From positions 1 to 46,520 of the forward strand of contig CAMDNW010000014.1 of the NCBI GenBank assembly GCA_945903275.1: DNA of 46,520 nucleotides, given 5' to 3'. The notes under the pieces were generated by a model. That model searched no databases. It was not told the DNA's origin and was given only the letters and a program-made list of their open reading frames with translations. The stretch comes from Thermoflexus hugenholtzii JAD2. Its GTDB lineage: Bacteria > Chloroflexota > Dehalococcoidia > UBA2979. The position numbers and the translations under genes were made by a program. Positions 16,125-25,535 of this stretch are shown in pieces. Position 1 is the stretch's first letter. Each line of letters begins with the position of its first letter.

Positions 16125-17021
16125 TCAGGCGAGGGCGAGGAGGATGGCGACGAAGATGACGACCTGCACGGCGACGGCGGCACCGAGGACAAGATAGCCG
16201 GCCATGCGGTCCCAGGCATGGGCGAGGACGCCGAGGGCGAGGTTGACGGTCAGCAGGAGCGTGGCAGTCCCGGGGAGTTCGAGGATGGCCTCGCGGGCGG
16301 TGACGGTGATGACAGCGGACTGCGAGGTGTGGGGCCAGGGTAGCGTGAGGGCGGGAGGGAGGCCAGGGTAGCGGACGGCGATCTGCGCCCAGACGAGGGC
16401 GCAGGCGACAACAGCCCCGACGGCCAGCCAGCGCGCCCACGGGTCGACGAGCACGGTCTGGAAGAGCGGGCCGGCGCGCTCGACGCGGTGCGTGATGGCG
16501 GCGGTGGGGCCGAGGTCCTGCCGGGTCTGCACCTCCTGCGCGAAGGCGGCGGGGTCCTCGACGGAGATGGCGTAGGCGCGCTCGTTGGTGACGACATAGA
16601 GCAGTTGCTCGGCGGCCTGATGGGTGGAGTAGAAGAGCACGGAGCCGATGCGAGCGACCTCGGCACTGCCGATGTAGTGACCCCACCACGAGATGCCGCG
16701 GACATGCGGGACACCAACCGATGAGCCGGGGACGAGGCGTTCGATGGCGTGGAGGGGGATTACCTGACGGATAGAGCCCCACGCGATCACGAGGCCGTTG
16801 CGATCGAGGGAGTAGGCGAGCGTAGCGAGGGCGTATGTCCATGAGGCGAAGACCACCGCAAGCATGAGGCTGGCGACGCCACCGGCGTAGGCGAAGAAGC
16901 CGAGCAGCCCGCCTTGGCCGCTGATGCCTGCGTTCAAGAGGAGGAAGGCGACACCGACAGACCACATCACGAGGATGCTGCCGACGATGAGGCCGAGCGC
17001 GCGAGGTGGCTGACAATACAA
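16125..17021 (-). CDS. Membrane protein with a PH-like domain
   Basis: A 298-aa protein with two TM helices at the N-terminus (about residues 9-32 and 40-65) and two or more at the C-terminus (about 198-215, 250-268 and 275-297). The cytoplasmic middle (about 70-190) reads YSLDRNGLVIAWGSIRQVIP, with further beta-strand segments such as RIGSVLFYSTH and LYVVTNERAYAISVEDP. This is typical of bacterial PH (bPH-type) domains of unknown role. The TTG start at 17021 is preceded by GAAGG at 8 nt; no earlier start exists before an in-frame stop. It is 55 bp downstream of ilvE and 31 bp before the flavoprotein gene, whose -10 box lies in that gap. Confidence 0.7.
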   Translation of the reverse strand: MYCQPPRALGLIVGSILVMWSVGVAFLLLNAGISGQGGLLGFFAYAGGVASLMLAVVFASWTYALATLAYSLDRNGLVIAWGSIRQVIPLHAIERLVPGSSVGVPHVRGISWWGHYIGSAEVARIGSVLFYSTHQAAEQLLYVVTNERAYAISVEDPAAFAQEVQTRQDLGPTAAITHRVERAGPLFQTVLVDPWARWLAVGAVVACALVWAQIAVRYPGLPPALTLPWPHTSQSAVITVTAREAILELPGTATLLLTVNLALGVLAHAWDRMAGYLVLGAAVAVQVVIFVAILLALA

Positions 17022-17076
17022 ACCGCAGACCTTCGAGGTAGGGAGTGCCGCGCCTCGATCTTACCTCGTAGCAGGC

Positions 17077-18033
17077 TTATCGCGTGGCGAGGGGCGTGCT
17101 GGGCGGGACGGCGGAGGGTGTGTAGACGGGCGTCAACCACTGCATGTAGCGCGGGTTCCGGCCGGTGATGGCATCGAAGTAGGTGCGCTGCAGGAGCGTG
17201 CTGATCGGGCCGGGCTTGCCTTCGGCGACGGGGACGCGATCCACGGAGAGCACGGGGGTGACGTGCGCGGCGGTGCCGGTCATGAAGATCTCGTCGGCGA
17301 TGTAGAGCTCGGTGCGGTCGACGGAGCGCGCTTCCACCTCGTAGCCGAGGTCGCGGGCAACGGCGAAGACGGTCTCCATGGTGATGCCTTCGAGCACGTT
17401 GTCGGCGGGAGGCGGGGTGATCAATTTGCCGTTGCGGATGATCACGATGTTCTCGCCTGAGCCTTCTGAGACGTGGCCGTCCTGGTTGAGCAGGATCGCC
17501 TCGTCGAAACCGTTGAGTTGCGCCTCGGTCTTGGCGAGGGAGTTGTTCACGTAGAGGCCATTCACCTTGGCGCGGGCGGGGATCATGTTGTCATCGACGC
17601 GCCGCCACGAGGAAACGCAGCAGGTGATGCCGGCCTCGGAGTCGAGGTAGTTGCCGAGGGGTATGGCGAAAAAGAGCACGTCATCTGCGACGTTGTGAAC
17701 GCGCGGGCCGATGACGGTGTCCGACTTGTAGGCGATCGGGCGGATATAGACATCCTCACGGAAGTCGGCGCGGTGAACGAGGTTGGAGACGATCTCGGCG
17801 AGTTGCTCATCGGTGTACGAGATGCCAATGCGAAGAATCTTTGCGTTCTGGCGCAGCCGGCGCATGTGGTCGGCGAGGCGAAAGAGGTAGAGCTGGCCCT
17901 GATCGGCGTTCCAGTTGCCACGGACGCCCTCGAACACGGCGGTGCCGTACATGAAGGCATGAGTGTTGATCGGAATCTTGGCGTCCTCCAGCGGGAGGTA
18001 GTTGCCATTGAGGAAGGCCATGGGGGTCGGCAT
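17077..18033 (-). CDS. ilvE: Branched-chain amino acid aminotransferase
   Basis: PLP-dependent fold-type IV transaminase performing the last step of Leu, Ile and Val synthesis. The 318-aa protein has the PLP lysine in RAKVNGLYVNNSLAKTEA. The class IV signature is DGHVSEGSGENIVIIRNG with LEGITMETVFAVARDLG. Length is normal for class IV enzymes. A GAGGAG Shine-Dalgarno precedes the ATG. It is not in the ilvB-cimA transcript but lies just upstream of the same region, and has its own promoter inside the trxB remnant boundary. Confidence 0.95.
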   Translation of the reverse strand: MPTPMAFLNGNYLPLEDAKIPINTHAFMYGTAVFEGVRGNWNADQGQLYLFRLADHMRRLRQNAKILRIGISYTDEQLAEIVSNLVHRADFREDVYIRPIAYKSDTVIGPRVHNVADDVLFFAIPLGNYLDSEAGITCCVSSWRRVDDNMIPARAKVNGLYVNNSLAKTEAQLNGFDEAILLNQDGHVSEGSGENIVIIRNGKLITPPPADNVLEGITMETVFAVARDLGYEVEARSVDRTELYIADEIFMTGTAAHVTPVLSVDRVPVAEGKPGPISTLLQRTYFDAITGRNPRYMQWLTPVYTPSAVPPSTPLATR

Positions 18034-18087
18034 TGCGTGGCTCCTCTGCCGTAGGTGACGGGAACGCCTCGATGGCGAGTGTCAGCG

Positions 18088-18117
18088 AGGATAGGGCGCT
18101 TCGGCAGGGGCAGGCAA
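18088..18117 (-). promoter_or_regulatory. Possible ilvE promoter
   Basis: TTGCCT (18112-18117) and TATCCT (18088-18093) are 18 bases apart on the minus strand, about 55 bp upstream of the ilvE ATG. They lie just past the point where similarity of the trxB remnant to thioredoxin reductases stops. Confidence 0.4.
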
Positions 18118-18127
18118 GCCATGTACT

Positions 18128-18919
18128 CGGGTACAGCACGAGCGCATGTCCGCCGGAATCGAGCGGGACGAGGCTGTCGAGCAGGCCGGAGTTGGGGGTT
18201 TGACCGGTCGCCACGAAGGCTGCCGCGACATCAAGGTCGTGGACAGTCTTGGCACGGACATTGCGCACGGTGAGTGCGGTAAAGGCAGCATCGCCATTGA
18301 TGCGCTCGACAACGGTGTCCCAGAGAAACTGGATGTTCGCGGCGTTGCGGGCGCGCTGCTGGAGGATGGCAAAAGCGCGCAACGTATCGCGGCGGTGGAT
18401 GACGGTGGAGGCGAAGCGGGCAGCGAACAGAGCCTCATCGAGCGCGGCGTCACCACCACCGACGACCGCGACGGGGACACCCTTGAAGAAGGCGGCATCG
18501 CAGGTGGCGCAATACGAGACATCTTTGCCGACGAGTTCCGGCTCGCCGGGGACGCGGAGTTTGTTCGGCTCCGCGCCCGCGGTGACGATCACGGCGTTCG
18601 CACGCGCCTCGCCCGCCTCGGTGGTGAGGACGAAATAGGGGCATCGTGGCAGAGCGCAGTGACCTCGGCTGTGCGCATCTCGGCGCCGAAGCGCACAGCA
18701 TGGCGAGCGCGAGGTCGAGGCCGTTCACGCCATCGGGGAAGCCGGGATATTTCTCGACGACTTCGGTGGTCGCAATCTGGCCGCCTATGACGCCACGCTC
18801 GAAGACAACGGGGCGCCGCAACGCGCGGGCGGCGTAGAGCGCGGCCGAGAAACCAACGAGACCACCGCCGATGATGGCGATTCGACGACCTCGGTGCCGG
18901 TGCTATGTGGTGCGGTCAT
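18128..18919 (-). pseudogene. trxB: Thioredoxin reductase pseudogene (three frameshifts, C-terminus missing)
   Basis: Thioredoxin reductase pieces lie in order but in three frames. The ATG at 18919 gives [12 protein letters not shown]. After one missing base near 18880 comes [18 protein letters not shown] (FAD motif), continuing to [22 protein letters not shown] second missing base near 18700 leads to [15 protein letters not shown] third, in a CCCC run near 18635, leads to [20 protein letters not shown], the redox motif [11 protein letters not shown] and the NADPH motif [16 protein letters not shown]. The product stops making sense after SLVPLDSGGHALV: the final FAD-binding FAAGD segment is gone and ilvE upstream DNA begins. 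Three one-base losses restore the frame but the missing C-terminus cannot be explained by sequencing error. trxA directly upstream is intact, so another reductase is presumably used. Confidence 0.85.
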
Positions 18920-18953
18920 GGCGCGGGAACCTCGACATATCGATGGGGAAACG

Positions 18954-18983
18954 CAACACGGCGGGCGCGAGCCCGCCGTGTTG
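18954..18983 (-). terminator. Terminator-like hairpin after trxA
   Basis: CAACACGGCGGGC and GCCCGCCGTGTTG form a perfect 13-bp stem with a four-base loop. On the minus strand CGTTTCCCC follows, so the T-run is weak. It sits between the trxA stop and the trxB remnant start and would separate the two transcriptionally. Confidence 0.65.
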
Positions 18984-19007
18984 TTGCTGTGCTGAGAGGG
19001 GCAGTCG

Positions 19008-19331
19008 CTAGAGGACGGCCTCGATGCGCTTCTGGAGGTCGCTCTTGGGGCGGAAGCCAATGATCTGGCCAGCGACCTCGCCACCCTTGAAGACGAGGAG
19101 GGTGGGGATGGAGCGGATGCCGTACTTCATGGCGACCTGCGGGTTCTCGTCCGTGTTGAGTTTGACGAACTTCACGCGACCGTCGTACTCGCCAGCGAGT
19201 TCCTCGACGATAGGGGCGACCATGCGGCAGGGGCCGCACCAGGGCGCCCAGAAGTCGACAAGCACCGGAGTGTCGTTGTTGATGACGTCCGTCTCAAAGG
19301 TGGCGTCGGACGTGTCAGAGGGGTGAACCAT
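19008..19331 (-). CDS. trxA: Thioredoxin
   Basis: A 107-aa cytoplasmic thioredoxin with the redox motif FWAPWCGPC (Cys 32 and 35), the buried Asp in VLVDFWAP and the cis-proline segment [14 protein letters not shown]. Length and all active-site residues are canonical. AGGA precedes the ATG. It is divergent from the csoR-type gene with about 125 bp between. The adjacent reductase gene is broken, so its electron donor must be encoded elsewhere. Confidence 0.97.
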   Translation of the reverse strand: MVHPSDTSDATFETDVINNDTPVLVDFWAPWCGPCRMVAPIVEELAGEYDGRVKFVKLNTDENPQVAMKYGIRSIPTLLVFKGGEVAGQIIGFRPKSDLQKRIEAVL

Positions 19332-19382
19332 CAGTGCGTATCCTTTCAGGAAGTCGCGCTATTCAAACACACTCGCGCGACG

Positions 19383-19412
19383 TTGACAGGGCTGCGCCCC
19401 ATCAAATAGCAT
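19383..19412 (+). promoter_or_regulatory. Promoter of the csoR-type gene
   Basis: A perfect TTGACA (19383-19388) is followed after 18 bases by TAGCAT (19407-19412). The expected start lies inside the operator-like dyad at 19418-19434. Confidence 0.5.
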
Positions 19413-19417
19413 CGTAT

Positions 19418-19434
19418 ATACCGGGGTGGGGTAT
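19418..19434. promoter_or_regulatory. CsoR-like operator
   Basis: ATACC-N7-GGTAT is a perfect 5-bp inverted repeat with a G-rich centre (GGGGTGG), resembling the TACCC...GGGTA dyads bound by CsoR-family repressors. It covers the expected transcription start and lies 23 bp before the GTG start, which fits autoregulation. Confidence 0.6.
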
Positions 19435-19456
19435 GTCAACCCGCGAGGAGTCATCA

Positions 19457-19801
19457 GTGCCAGACATGGCGTCGCCAGAACAGTTGCGAGCACGGCTCAG
19501 CCGCATTGAGGGCCAGATCCGCGGCATCGCAAAGATGCTGGAGAGCGACCGCCAGTGCGAGGATGTGGTGACGCAGTTGATGGCCGTGCGATCGGGCATC
19601 GACACGGTGGGGGCACTGATCCTCGACCTACATATGTGTGCGTGTGTAGACAAGGCAGACCCGGGGAATCGCGTGGAGTCGCTGCGCGACTCGATGCGGA
19701 TGTGGTGGCGATTTGCGCCGGGAGCGGCGGGCTTTGGTGGCGTGGGGCCAGACGGTGAGTTGCCACCTGCGGTGTTGCCGCCGGGAGCGTCGGCACAGTA
19801 G
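19457..19801 (+). CDS. CsoR-type metal-sensing transcriptional repressor
   Basis: A 114-aa CsoR/DUF156 regulator. The core LRARLSRIEGQIRGIAKML starts near residue 10. The Cu(I)-ligand pattern C-x24-H-x3-C is present: C34, H59 and C63 (QCEDVV ... LDLHMCACVD), with an extra C61. This pattern points to copper sensing rather than nickel or formaldehyde sensing. I chose GTG 19457, with AGGAG 6 nt upstream; an earlier ATG at 19433 lies inside the operator. A Pro/Gly-rich tail of about 45 residues is unusually long. No copper pump or chaperone gene is adjacent. Confidence 0.88.
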   Translation: MPDMASPEQLRARLSRIEGQIRGIAKMLESDRQCEDVVTQLMAVRSGIDTVGALILDLHMCACVDKADPGNRVESLRDSMRMWWRFAPGAAGFGGVGPDGELPPAVLPPGASAQ

Positions 19802-19832
19802 CCGGATTACCCGGACTTCCACAACTCGTTTC

Positions 19833-19859
19833 ATGCCGGCAGAAATCTGCCGGCATTTT
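19833..19859 (+). terminator. Rho-independent terminator after the csoR-type gene
   Basis: ATGCCGGCAG-AAAT-CTGCCGGCAT is a perfect 10-bp stem followed by TTTTG. It lies between the convergent csoR-type gene and plsX and may also serve plsX on the other strand. Confidence 0.85.
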
Positions 19860-19860
19860 G

Positions 19861-20871
19861 TTAGGCCTCGGTGGCACCTGTGCGCAGATGCGTGGTGCTC
19901 TCGGCGAGGGCAGGCAGCATGCCGCGCTCGATCGCCGTTGCGGCGGTGCGGACGGCGCTCTCGATGGCGCGAGCATCGGAGCGGCCGTGGGCGACGAAGA
20001 CCGCGCCATCGATGCCGAGGAGCGGTACCGCACCATAGCGGCGGTAGTCGCTGCGGTCGGCGATGGCGCGCAGCGAGGGACGCAGCAGCCACGCGCCGAG
20101 GCGATCGCGCAGCGAGCCGCTGGCGAGATGACGCAACTCGCCGAACAGGACATCTATCACGCCTTCGGCGGTCTTGAGTACGACGTTGCCGGTGAAGCCG
20201 TCGGTGACGACGACATCGGCGCGATGGGCGAAGACATCGCGGCCCTCGACATTGCCGATGAAGCGGAGGCCGGAGGTGGCGAGTACAGCGTGCACCTCGA
20301 TGGCGAGGTGAGTGCCCTTGGTTGGCTCTTCGCCGATGTTCAGCAGGCCAACGGTCGGCTCGGCTACACCCATCACGGCGCGCATGTAGGCGACACCGAG
20401 GTGCGCGAACTGGGCGAGGTGCGTGAGTCGCACCTCGGCGTTTGCGCCGCCGTCGAGGAGCAGCGCGGGGCCGTTGGGCAGCGGCAGCAGAACGCCGAGG
20501 GCGGGGCGCTCGATGCCGCGCAGGCGGCCGAGCGAGAGCAGCGCGATAGCGAAGACAGCGCCGGTGTTGCCAGCGGAGACGAACGCCTCGGCTTCGCCAG
20601 TCTTGACGAGTTGGACGCCAACATAGATCGAGGAGTCGTGGCGCGTACGGGCCTCGAGTGCGGCGTGCTCGCCCATCTCGATGGCATCAGCGGCGTGCAC
20701 GATGCGGAGGCCGGAGGGCGCGCCGCCGAAGCGAGTGAGCAGCGGCGTGAGTACGGCCTCGTCACCGACGAGGGCGACCTCGATGCCGTTGCGGGCGGCG
20801 GCGATGGCGCCTTCGACGACCGCCTGTGGGGCTCGGTCGCCACCCATCGCATCGAGAGCGATGACGGTCAC
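19861..20871 (-). CDS. plsX: Phosphate acyltransferase
   Basis: It converts acyl-ACP to acyl-phosphate, the donor for PlsY in phospholipid synthesis. The 336-aa protein starts TVIALDAMGGDRAPQAVVEG, the family hallmark. It has VSAGNTGAVFAIALLSLGRL, LLDGGANAEV and VVVTDGFTGNVVLKTAEG, and ends at normal length. It overlaps the upstream methyltransferase by 4 bp (ATGA), so the two form an operon. No fab genes are next to it. Confidence 0.96.
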   Translation of the reverse strand: MTVIALDAMGGDRAPQAVVEGAIAAARNGIEVALVGDEAVLTPLLTRFGGAPSGLRIVHAADAIEMGEHAALEARTRHDSSIYVGVQLVKTGEAEAFVSAGNTGAVFAIALLSLGRLRGIERPALGVLLPLPNGPALLLDGGANAEVRLTHLAQFAHLGVAYMRAVMGVAEPTVGLLNIGEEPTKGTHLAIEVHAVLATSGLRFIGNVEGRDVFAHRADVVVTDGFTGNVVLKTAEGVIDVLFGELRHLASGSLRDRLGAWLLRPSLRAIADRSDYRRYGAVPLLGIDGAVFVAHGRSDARAIESAVRTAATAIERGMLPALAESTTHLRTGATEA

Positions 20872-21626
20872 TGCGCGTGCTCGAAGGTCGCGACGAGGCG
20901 GTCGGCACCGTCGGTAACGGGCGAGAGTTCGTAGTCGCCATAGATGGCGACCATATCGAGTCCCGCGAGGCGTCCGGCGAGTTCGAGTTCGCCGGCGGTG
21001 ATGAGACGGAGCAAGAACTCGTGGCTAACGCGGCGGAGGCCGCCGTCGGGCGGCTGTACGTCATAGTGGAAGGTCACATACCGGACGCCCTCAGCGGGAC
21101 GCGGTTCGACGGCGACGAGTTTGGTCACGTGGCCGCCCTCCCATGCGCGGGTCCAGTGCGCGACGAGGGGCTGCGGACCTGGTTCTAGGTCTTCGGGACG
21201 GGGGTTCTCGATATCGATGATGGCGATGCCGCCGAGAGCGAGGTGGCGCTTCACGGTGGCCATCGCGTCGGCGACATCACGGGCGGTCTCCATGTGCTGC
21301 ATGGTGCCGAAGGGGACAAGAACGGTGGCGAACTTGCGGCGGACGCGGAACGTGCGGAGATCAGCCTCGACGAACGTGAGGGGGAGACCGTCGCTCTGTG
21401 CGCGGGCGACATCGAGCATACCGGAGCTGAGGTCAACGCCGGTCACGGTGAGGCCAGCGCGGGCGAGGGGGAGGGCGATGCGGCCAGTGCCGCAGCCGAG
21501 TTCGAGGACGGGGCCATCCTGCCGGATGGCGAGTTCGCGGTACATCGTGACGTCGTCGTCGACGCCTTCGAGGTCAAGGTCGTAGAAGGGGGCGCTGAGC
21601 GCCCAGAGGTCATCGGTATCCGTCAT
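20868..21626 (-). CDS. Class I SAM-dependent methyltransferase
   Basis: A 252-aa methyltransferase. Motif I is VLELGCGTGRIALPLARAG, the acidic end of strand 2 is VTGVDLSSGMLDVARAQ, and VEADLRTF precedes a motif IV-like FATVLVPFGTMQHM. The substrate is unknown. The ATG is preceded by a TACGAT -10 box ending 6 nt upstream, with no Shine-Dalgarno, suggesting a leaderless mRNA. It overlaps plsX by 4 bp. Confidence 0.88.
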   Translation of the reverse strand: MTDTDDLWALSAPFYDLDLEGVDDDVTMYRELAIRQDGPVLELGCGTGRIALPLARAGLTVTGVDLSSGMLDVARAQSDGLPLTFVEADLRTFRVRRKFATVLVPFGTMQHMETARDVADAMATVKRHLALGGIAIIDIENPRPEDLEPGPQPLVAHWTRAWEGGHVTKLVAVEPRPAEGVRYVTFHYDVQPPDGGLRRVSHEFLLRLITAGELELAGRLAGLDMVAIYGDYELSPVTDGADRLVATFEHAQ

Positions 21627-21632
21627 AGCGGC

Positions 21633-21638
21633 ATCGTA
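21633..21638 (-). promoter_or_regulatory. -10 box (TACGAT) of the methyltransferase-plsX operon
   Basis: TACGAT ends 6 bases before the ATG at 21626; TTGCTC lies 16 bases upstream. This geometry fits a leaderless transcript. Confidence 0.5.
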
Positions 21639-21703
21639 CCCTCGGGATACGGGAGAGCAACCGTACCGTTGACTGCCCCGCTTGCGGCGAGCAGCATCCG
21701 GGC

Positions 21704-21944
21704 ATGGTTGATGTGACTGCGGTAGCGCGGTGGAAGAGCCTGATCCGGGACGTGCCGGACTTTCCGCAGCCGGGGATTCTGTTCCGGGACATCACGCCGC
21801 TGTTGCATGACCCGAATGCGCTGCGCGAGGTGAATGCCGGGCTGGCGGAGTGTCGCGGGGTTCGCGTTCTGCATCGAACTGACGGCGCTCGGCGGGCGAG
21901 AGCGGCTGGGTGGGCGTCCGGTGATGGCGCTGATCGAGTTCTGA
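21704..21944 (+). pseudogene. apt: Adenine phosphoribosyltransferase remnant (internal deletion)
   Basis: The first about 47 codons encode a good Apt N-terminus: [20 protein letters not shown] and [16 protein letters not shown]. The next recognisable stretch, in another frame, is [16 protein letters not shown] then RPVMALIEF followed by TGA at 21942, which is the Apt C-terminus. The central PRPP-binding part, roughly 100 residues, is missing and the join near 21840-21865 is out of frame. Read straight through in the first frame, the ORF runs on into an unrelated ABC ATPase fragment. The enzyme would have recycled adenine to AMP. Confidence 0.85.
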
Positions 21945-21950
21945 GGCGAG

Positions 21951-22360
21951 TACGCTCGACGGCCGCGCAGGGACGGACAATCCTGCTGACCACGCACGAT
22001 ATGGCGGAAGCGGAGTCGGTATGCAACCGCGTCGCGCTGATCGACCACGGACGCGTGATCGCGCATGAGACGCCGCGGACGCTGAGCCAATTGATCGCGC
22101 AGTCCGAACGCGTCAAGTTCGAAGGCGGCTCGGAGGAGACTGTAACGGTGCGGAACCTGCCCGCGGTCACCGGCGTGGAGATGCTGTCCGGCGGCGGGCG
22201 GCGGGCGGCGGGCGGCGGGCGGCGCGTGGAGATGTCGGATGGCGAGGCAATAGACCCGGTATTGCAGACGCGGGTAGAGTCCAAGGTGACATCGCTGCGG
22301 GCATCCCGGCCAAGCCTCGAAGACGTATAGGTGCACCTGATGGGACAGCGGGGTGGGTAG
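21951..22360 (+). pseudogene. ABC transporter ATP-binding protein, 3' remnant
   Basis: Only the C-terminal part of an ABC-2/drug-export type ATPase remains: [20 protein letters not shown] (switch-histidine region) then [18 protein letters not shown], and a C-terminal regulatory tail ending [10 protein letters not shown]. Walker A, the signature motif and Walker B are absent. TAG at 22328 replaces the aromatic codon normal after SLEDV; reading past it gives VHLMGQRGG and a stop at 22358. A (CGGCGGG)4 heptamer repeat interrupts the tail at 22192. It is fused in frame with the start of apt, so an uncritical call would give a chimeric 208-aa protein. Confidence 0.8.
22192..22224 (+). repeat. Heptanucleotide tandem repeat (CGGCGGG, four copies plus part)
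   Basis: Four exact CGGCGGG units and a partial fifth lie within the ABC ATPase remnant. They encode an uncharacteristic Gly/Arg/Ala run. Such repeats expand by slippage and fit a sequence no longer under coding selection. Confidence 0.85.
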
Positions 22361-22392
22361 CCCACGCGGGTGCCCCCGGCGGCAGCGGCCAC

Positions 22393-22398
22393 TACGAT
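22393..22398 (+). promoter_or_regulatory. -10 box (TACGAT) before the mtnP remnant
   Basis: TACGAT ends 6 bases before the ATG at 22405, the same geometry as at other leaderless-looking genes in this window. No -35 match is evident. Confidence 0.4.
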
Positions 22399-22404
22399 AG
22401 CGCC

Positions 22405-23296
22405 ATGAATGTCACGCATATAGGCGCATATGCCGAGATCGCGATGATCGGCGGGTCGGGCTTCTACAGCCTGCCGGGACTGACGGAGATCGAGCGGGTA
22501 GCGGTGACGACGCCGCTTGGCGAGCCGAGCGCGGAGATCGCGATCGGGACGCTGCATGGGCGGCGCGTGGCATTCCTCGCGCGACACGGGATGGCGCACC
22601 ATATCCTGCCGTCGGAGTTGCCGGCACGGGCGAACATCTGGGCGTTGAAGTCGCTTGGGGTAAGCCGGGTACTGGCGATTGCGGCAGTCGGATCGTTGCA
22701 GCCGCAATACGAACCGATGCATGCGGTGATCCCTGACCAGATGATTGACCGGACACACGGGCGCGCCTCGACATTCTTTGGGGACGGGGTAGTAGCGCAC
22801 ATCTCATTCGGCGAGCCGTACTGCGGGGAGACGAACGCCTCGCTAGCGCTAGCAGCCGAGACGGCGGGCGTGGTGACGCACCGGGGCGGAACGCTGGTGG
22901 TGACGGACGGGCCAGCATTCTCGACACGAGCGGAATCGCAGATGTACCGGGCGCGGGGCGGAGCGGAGCGGTGATCGGGATGACTTCGCTACCCGAGGCG
23001 AAACTGGCACGCGAGGCGGAGCTTTGCTACGACAGCGTCTGCTTTGTCACCGATTACGACAGCTGGCACGAGACCGAACACGATGTTACAGACGCAATCG
23101 TAGTCGAGCGGATGGCGCAGAACACCGCCCACGGTGCGGCGATCATCAGCGGCGTGGTGCAGGCGATCCCGGCGGCGTGTAGTTGCACGTGCGGGCAGGC
23201 GCTCGCCTCGGCGTTCCTGACGTATCGTGAGGTCGTGCCGACCGAGACACGGCGGCGGCTGGCATCGCTGCTGGAGCCGTACTGGTGGCCGACGCC

Positions 23297-23300
<4 letters not shown>
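22405..23300 (+). pseudogene. mtnP: Methylthioadenosine phosphorylase, frameshifted
   Basis: The enzyme splits 5'-methylthioadenosine into adenine and methylthioribose-1-phosphate. The first part (22405-22974) runs from AMIGGSGFYSLPGL through RHGMAHHILPSELPARANIW and GPAFSTRAESQMYRARGG. The rest (GTG at 22971 to 23300) continues as VIGMTSLPEAKLAREAELCY and FVTDYDSWHE, with the catalytic DxD. The break is a tandem duplication GGAGC-GGAGC near 22960; removing one copy restores a continuous reading frame of about 296 codons. The usual MEGP substrate loop reads TDGP, which suggests relaxed selection. A GTGA stop-start overlap could allow a second polypeptide, but a working split enzyme seems unlikely. 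Confidence 0.8.
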
Positions 23301-25494
<2,194 letters not shown>

Positions 25495-25535
25495 CACTCA
25501 GCGCGAGCAGGCGCAGCAGGCAGCAGGGGGAACCG

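Noticed and set aside
13331-16159. A 942-codon open frame on the plus strand
   Set aside because: It is antisense to the DUF3179 and flavoprotein genes, both of which have clear motifs. The product is Gly/Glu/Ala/Arg repeat-like with no domain. Long antisense frames are expected at this GC content.
18128-18919. trxB frameshifts explained purely by sequencing error
   Set aside because: One of the three sites is a homopolymer, but the missing C-terminal FAD segment cannot come from base-calling error and neighbouring genes are clean.
21704-22330. A novel Apt-ABC ATPase fusion protein
   Set aside because: The Apt catalytic core and all ATPase catalytic motifs are missing and the genuine Apt C-terminus exists in another frame, so this is fused debris.
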